From: Mycobacterium scrofulaceum
GTDB lineage: Bacteria; Actinomycetota; Actinomycetes; Mycobacteriales; Mycobacteriaceae
Length of the DNA stretch: 64,000 nucleotides
Direction of reading: 5' to 3'
Assembly (NCBI RefSeq): GCF_001667885.1
Contig: NZ_LZJW01000147.1
Location: 91,144 to 155,143 of the forward strand
In this document: positions 61,733 through 64,000 of the stretch, one piece after another
How positions within the stretch are numbered: the first letter of the stretch is position 1
Layout of the letters: each line of letters opens with the position of its first letter
Position numbers and translations under genes: made by a program
Notes under the pieces: generated by a model
Told to the model about the DNA's origin: nothing
What the model saw: the letters and a program-made list of their open reading frames with translations, nothing else
Database searches by the model: none

Positions 61733-62554
61733 TCAGACGTAGCCGACGCCGATGTCGACCGAAACCTGGGTTGCCGTGACCAGTCGCGACTGGTCGGAGG
61801 CGAGCCAGGCGACCGCGTCGGCGATGTCCTCCGGCTGGGCGATTCCCTCCGGCAACAGCGGCTTGTGCAGGCCCCGCAGGTGCGGGTAAGTCTCGGCGGC
61901 CGCGTGCAGCGCTTCGCGCATGCGGCCGGTGCCCATCGGTGTCGCCACCGCTCCGGGGTTGAGGCTGTTGACGCGGATGTTGTGCCGGCCGAGTTCGGCG
62001 GCGAAGGCGCGGGCCATCCCGACCACGGCGTGTTTGCTTGCCGTGTAGTGGATCATGAACGACTGCATGTTGATGCCGGCGGCGGAGCCGATGAGGATGA
62101 TGGAGCCGCCGCGGCCGCCGTCGATGATGTGGTGGGCGCCGGCCATCACCGTGTTCCAGGTGCCGGTGACGTTGGTGTCGATGGTGTCGCGGAACGCTTC
62201 CGCGGTGATCTGGTCCCACGGCGCGGGACTGCAGATCCCCGCATTGGCGACGATGATGTCGAGGCGGCCCAGTTCGCCCACCGCCCGATCGACTGCCGCC
62301 TTGAGCGCGTCGAGGTCGCGGATGTCAACGGTCTCGGTAACGGCCCGTTTGCCGTTGGCGCTCACCAGCCTTGCCGTCTCCGCCAGGTCTTCGGGTGTGG
62401 GCGAATCGTAGGGAACGCTCGGCGGCAATGGCCCGGCGATATCGACCGCGATGATGTCGGCACCTTCGGCGGCCAGGCGTACCGCATGCGCCCGGCCCTG
62501 CCCGCGCGCGGCGCCGGTGATCAGCGCGACCTTTCCCGAAATCGATTGACTCAT
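61733..62554 (-). CDS. Mycofactocin-coupled SDR family oxidoreductase
   Basis: A 273-residue SDR. The coenzyme motif is TGAARGQGRAHAVRLAAEGA, the variant typical of the carveol-dehydrogenase-like group that keeps its NAD bound and passes electrons to mycofactocin. ANAGIC, the Ser in LIGSAAG and YTASK complete the catalytic set. It would oxidise an alcohol. The extended insert at about 40-65 with PYDSPTPEDLAET is a mark of this family. It is divergent from an SRPBCC gene with 142 bp between the starts. A mycofactocin gene cluster is not in the window. Confidence 0.85.
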   Translation of the reverse strand: MSQSISGKVALITGAARGQGRAHAVRLAAEGADIIAVDIAGPLPPSVPYDSPTPEDLAETARLVSANGKRAVTETVDIRDLDALKAAVDRAVGELGRLDIIVANAGICSPAPWDQITAEAFRDTIDTNVTGTWNTVMAGAHHIIDGGRGGSIILIGSAAGINMQSFMIHYTASKHAVVGMARAFAAELGRHNIRVNSLNPGAVATPMGTGRMREALHAAAETYPHLRGLHKPLLPEGIAQPEDIADAVAWLASDQSRLVTATQVSVDIGVGYV

Positions 62555-62655
62555 AGGTTGTTTCGGCTCCTCTCGGTGTCACCGGCCGGCCGCTTCCGTC
62601 GCGGACCCCTGCCAAGGCGGGACACTTCCTGTTCTGAATTCGACTCGGCGAGCGT

Positions 62656-62672
62656 AGCGTCGAGCTGACGCT
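62656..62672. promoter_or_regulatory. Weak inverted repeat between SDR and SRPBCC genes
   Basis: AGCGTC-GAGCT-GACGCT lies in the divergent promoter region, 25 bp before the SRPBCC start. Arms are short and GC-rich, so an operator role is tentative. Confidence 0.25.
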
Positions 62673-62696
62673 GCCGGACAGCCGAAAGGAAAGATC

Positions 62697-63167
62697 ATGA
62701 CCGTCAACGTTGTCGACGCAGGCCCGCGGCAGGTAAGCCGGTCGGTCGAAGTGGCGGCGCCTGCCGCCGAGCTGTACGCGATGGCCGCCGATCCGCGACG
62801 ACACAGCGAATTGGACGGGTCGGGAACTGTGCGTGACAACATCAAGGTCCCGGCCGAAATGGCTGTGGGGTCGAAGTTTTCGACCAGCATGAAGATGTAC
62901 GGCCTGCCGTATCGGATCACCAGCACGGTGACCGCGTTCAAACCCAACGAACTGATCGAATGGCGTCATCCGCTGGGGCACCGCTGGCGGTGGGAGTTCG
63001 AGGCGCTCTCGCCGACCCGCACGCGGGTCACGGAGACGTTCGACTACAGCCAGGCCGGTGCGGTCAAGAACGCGGTGAACTACTACGGCCTGATCGGTGC
63101 GGTGAAGGGGAATACCGCAGGCATCGAGGCGACCCTGGCCAAGTTGCGGGATCGCTACGCCCGATAA
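62697..63167 (+). CDS. SRPBCC family protein (polyketide cyclase/dehydrase fold)
   Basis: A 156-residue protein with the START/SRPBCC helix-grip fold: VSRSVEVAAPAAELYAMAAD at the start, KMYGLPYRITSTVTAFKPNE, a central IEWRHPLGHRWRWEF and a terminal amphipathic helix AGIEATLAKLRDRYAR. Such proteins bind hydrophobic ligands and sometimes act as cyclases. AAAGGAAAG precedes the ATG. It is divergent from the mycofactocin-type SDR gene and followed 50 bp later by the DUF417 gene. Confidence 0.82.
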   Translation: MTVNVVDAGPRQVSRSVEVAAPAAELYAMAADPRRHSELDGSGTVRDNIKVPAEMAVGSKFSTSMKMYGLPYRITSTVTAFKPNELIEWRHPLGHRWRWEFEALSPTRTRVTETFDYSQAGAVKNAVNYYGLIGAVKGNTAGIEATLAKLRDRYAR

Positions 63168-63217
63168 CGATTCTGCGCGGGGGTGAACAAGATCGGGAGC
63201 CCGCTCGTGGCTGATCT

Positions 63218-63715
63218 GTGGACAAAATCGAATCACCGACCAGGCCCAGCCTCACTCCCGCCGCCGCCGGTTCGCGCCTGATGCAATCGGGGCAACTGAT
63301 CAGCCGGTACGGGTTGGTCATCGTTCTGGCCTGGATCGGGTTCGGGAAGTACATAAAGATGGAATCCCGCGTGCTGATCGAGCACAGCCCGCTGATGAGC
63401 TGGATCTACGACCTGCTGAACGTCACCACGGTCGCACGCCTGCTGGGCACCATGGAAATCCTCGCCGCGGTGCTGATCGCCCTGAGGCCGGTGTGGCCGC
63501 GCGCATCGGCCGTCGGCAGTGCGCTCGCGGTGGTGCTGTTCCTGGGCACGCTGAGCTTCCTTTTCACCACTCCCGGCGTGGTCGCGACCCATGCGGATGG
63601 CATTCCGGTGCTCTCGGCGCTACCGGGCCAGTTTCTGCTCAAGGACCTGGTGTTGATCGGCGTCGCGCTGTGGACCTGGGGTGAGTCGCTGGGCGCGCGA
63701 ACAGCGTCCCGCTGA
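63218..63715 (+). CDS. DUF417 family membrane protein (YkgB-like)
   Basis: A 165-residue protein with four hydrophobic helices: ISRYGLVIVLAWIGFGKYI, VARLLGTMEILAAVLIAL, AVGSALAVVLFLGTLSFLF and LLKDLVLIGVALWTWG. FGKYIKMES and IEHSPLMSW are conserved segments of DUF417 (YkgB), a membrane family linked to redox stress in enterobacteria but without known activity. The GTG start lies 50 bp downstream of the SRPBCC gene. The last 77 bp overlap the convergent TetR gene. Confidence 0.82.
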   Translation: MDKIESPTRPSLTPAAAGSRLMQSGQLISRYGLVIVLAWIGFGKYIKMESRVLIEHSPLMSWIYDLLNVTTVARLLGTMEILAAVLIALRPVWPRASAVGSALAVVLFLGTLSFLFTTPGVVATHADGIPVLSALPGQFLLKDLVLIGVALWTWGESLGARTASR

Positions 63716-64000
63716 TCAACTCCTTCGCCGAAGCCAGCGTGGCCGCGTAGGCGTCGGCGTCGAGGGTGGCCGCGCGCTCGGTGAGACCGCGCGCCAGCGC
63801 ATGGATCGCATCGGCGGCGGCGTCGGGGTCGGTGCCCGGCGGCAGCGCGCCGGTCGTTCGGGCGTCGCGCAGGATCACGACGATGATGCGGCGCAACGCC
63901 TTTGGCCCCGAATACTCCGGCCGGCCGCGAACGGGATGTTGGGTACTCTCCGCACGCACCGCGCGATCGAATGCGGCCAGATGCGGTTGCTCGCGCATCA
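63639..64000 (-). CDS. TetR family regulator, C-terminal part only (truncated by window edge)
   Basis: The visible 119 or so residues are the ligand-binding end of a TetR-like protein: ALRRIIVVILRDARTTGALP, then DPDAAADAIHALARGLTERA. The N-terminal HTH lies beyond the right edge. An in-frame ATG at 63998 is probably internal. It is convergent with the DUF417 gene and overlaps its 3' end by 77 bp. Confidence 0.6.
   Translation of the reverse strand, partial: MREQPHLAAFDRAVRAESTQHPVRGRPEYSGPKALRRIIVVILRDARTTGALPPGTDPDAAADAIHALARGLTERAATLDADAYAATLASAKELISGTLFARPATHPRSTARRRSTPGP

Noticed and set aside
1..64000. tRNA, rRNA, CRISPR, insertion sequences and riboswitches
   Set aside because: Looked for in all gaps over about 70 bases; none gave convincing cloverleaf, repeat-spacer, transposase or aptamer patterns by eye.

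Overview
The window is high-GC actinobacterial chromosome and almost certainly from a Mycobacterium. The signs are a type VII secretion EccC ATPase, two MmpL exporters, an LpqC-type lipoprotein esterase, FadD/FadE/Ltp-type lipid catabolism genes, a mycofactocin-coupled dehydrogenase and many GTG starts. I cannot fix the species from sequence alone. I saw no tRNA, rRNA, CRISPR array, insertion sequence or phage gene.

Layout. 1-7.4 kb: the 3' part of an eccC gene, a convergent mmpL with a small upstream partner gene, and a NarL-type two-component system. 7.4-12.7 kb: a Rieske oxygenase and an N-acyl-amino-acid deacylase in one operon, then an XRE regulator divergent from an epimerase. 12.8-17.8 kb: two aminoglycoside-phosphotransferase-fold kinases, a TetR regulator, a lipocalin-like protein, and a STAS/anti-sigma pair. 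18.2-22 kb: a catalase-like peroxidase coupled to cytochrome b561, class I fructose-bisphosphate aldolase, and a triple-DUF190 protein. 22-25.6 kb: sulfotransferase, DUF1214 protein and two TetR regulators.

25.8-38.8 kb is the most interesting stretch. It is an acyl-CoA catabolic island with a fused double acyl-CoA dehydrogenase, two Ltp-type thiolase-like proteins each followed by a DUF35 protein, an amidohydrolase, a fused double CoA-transferase, a PadR regulator and a convergent FadD17-like acyl-CoA synthetase. An 18-bp palindromic element, identical at 17 of 18 positions, lies upstream of both the FadE-led operon (beside a TetR gene) and the fadD gene. This ties the two ends into one probable regulon. 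The gene set resembles the steroid side-chain beta-oxidation/retro-aldol logic but lacks a MaoC hydratase here, so the substrate is unknown.

39-49.7 kb: a GAF-EAL-PAS-GGDEF cyclic-di-GMP enzyme, an SDR, an alpha/beta hydrolase divergent from a TetR gene, a second mmpL divergent from a TetR gene, lpqC divergent from a MarR gene, and a DUF4242 protein. 49.7-64 kb: a large LuxR (LAL) regulator divergent from a BBE flavoprotein, a tandem split-barrel protein, an L7/L12-like mini-protein, a polysaccharide deacetylase, a membrane esterase, a copper chaperone/P1B-ATPase operon, a membrane protein, a mycofactocin-type SDR, an SRPBCC protein, a DUF417 membrane protein and the tail of a TetR gene.

A recurring theme is local control: at least nine clean inverted repeats sit beside dedicated regulators (TetR, MarR, LuxR, XRE), often overlapping start or stop codons. 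Most catabolic or export modules therefore seem to carry their own switch.
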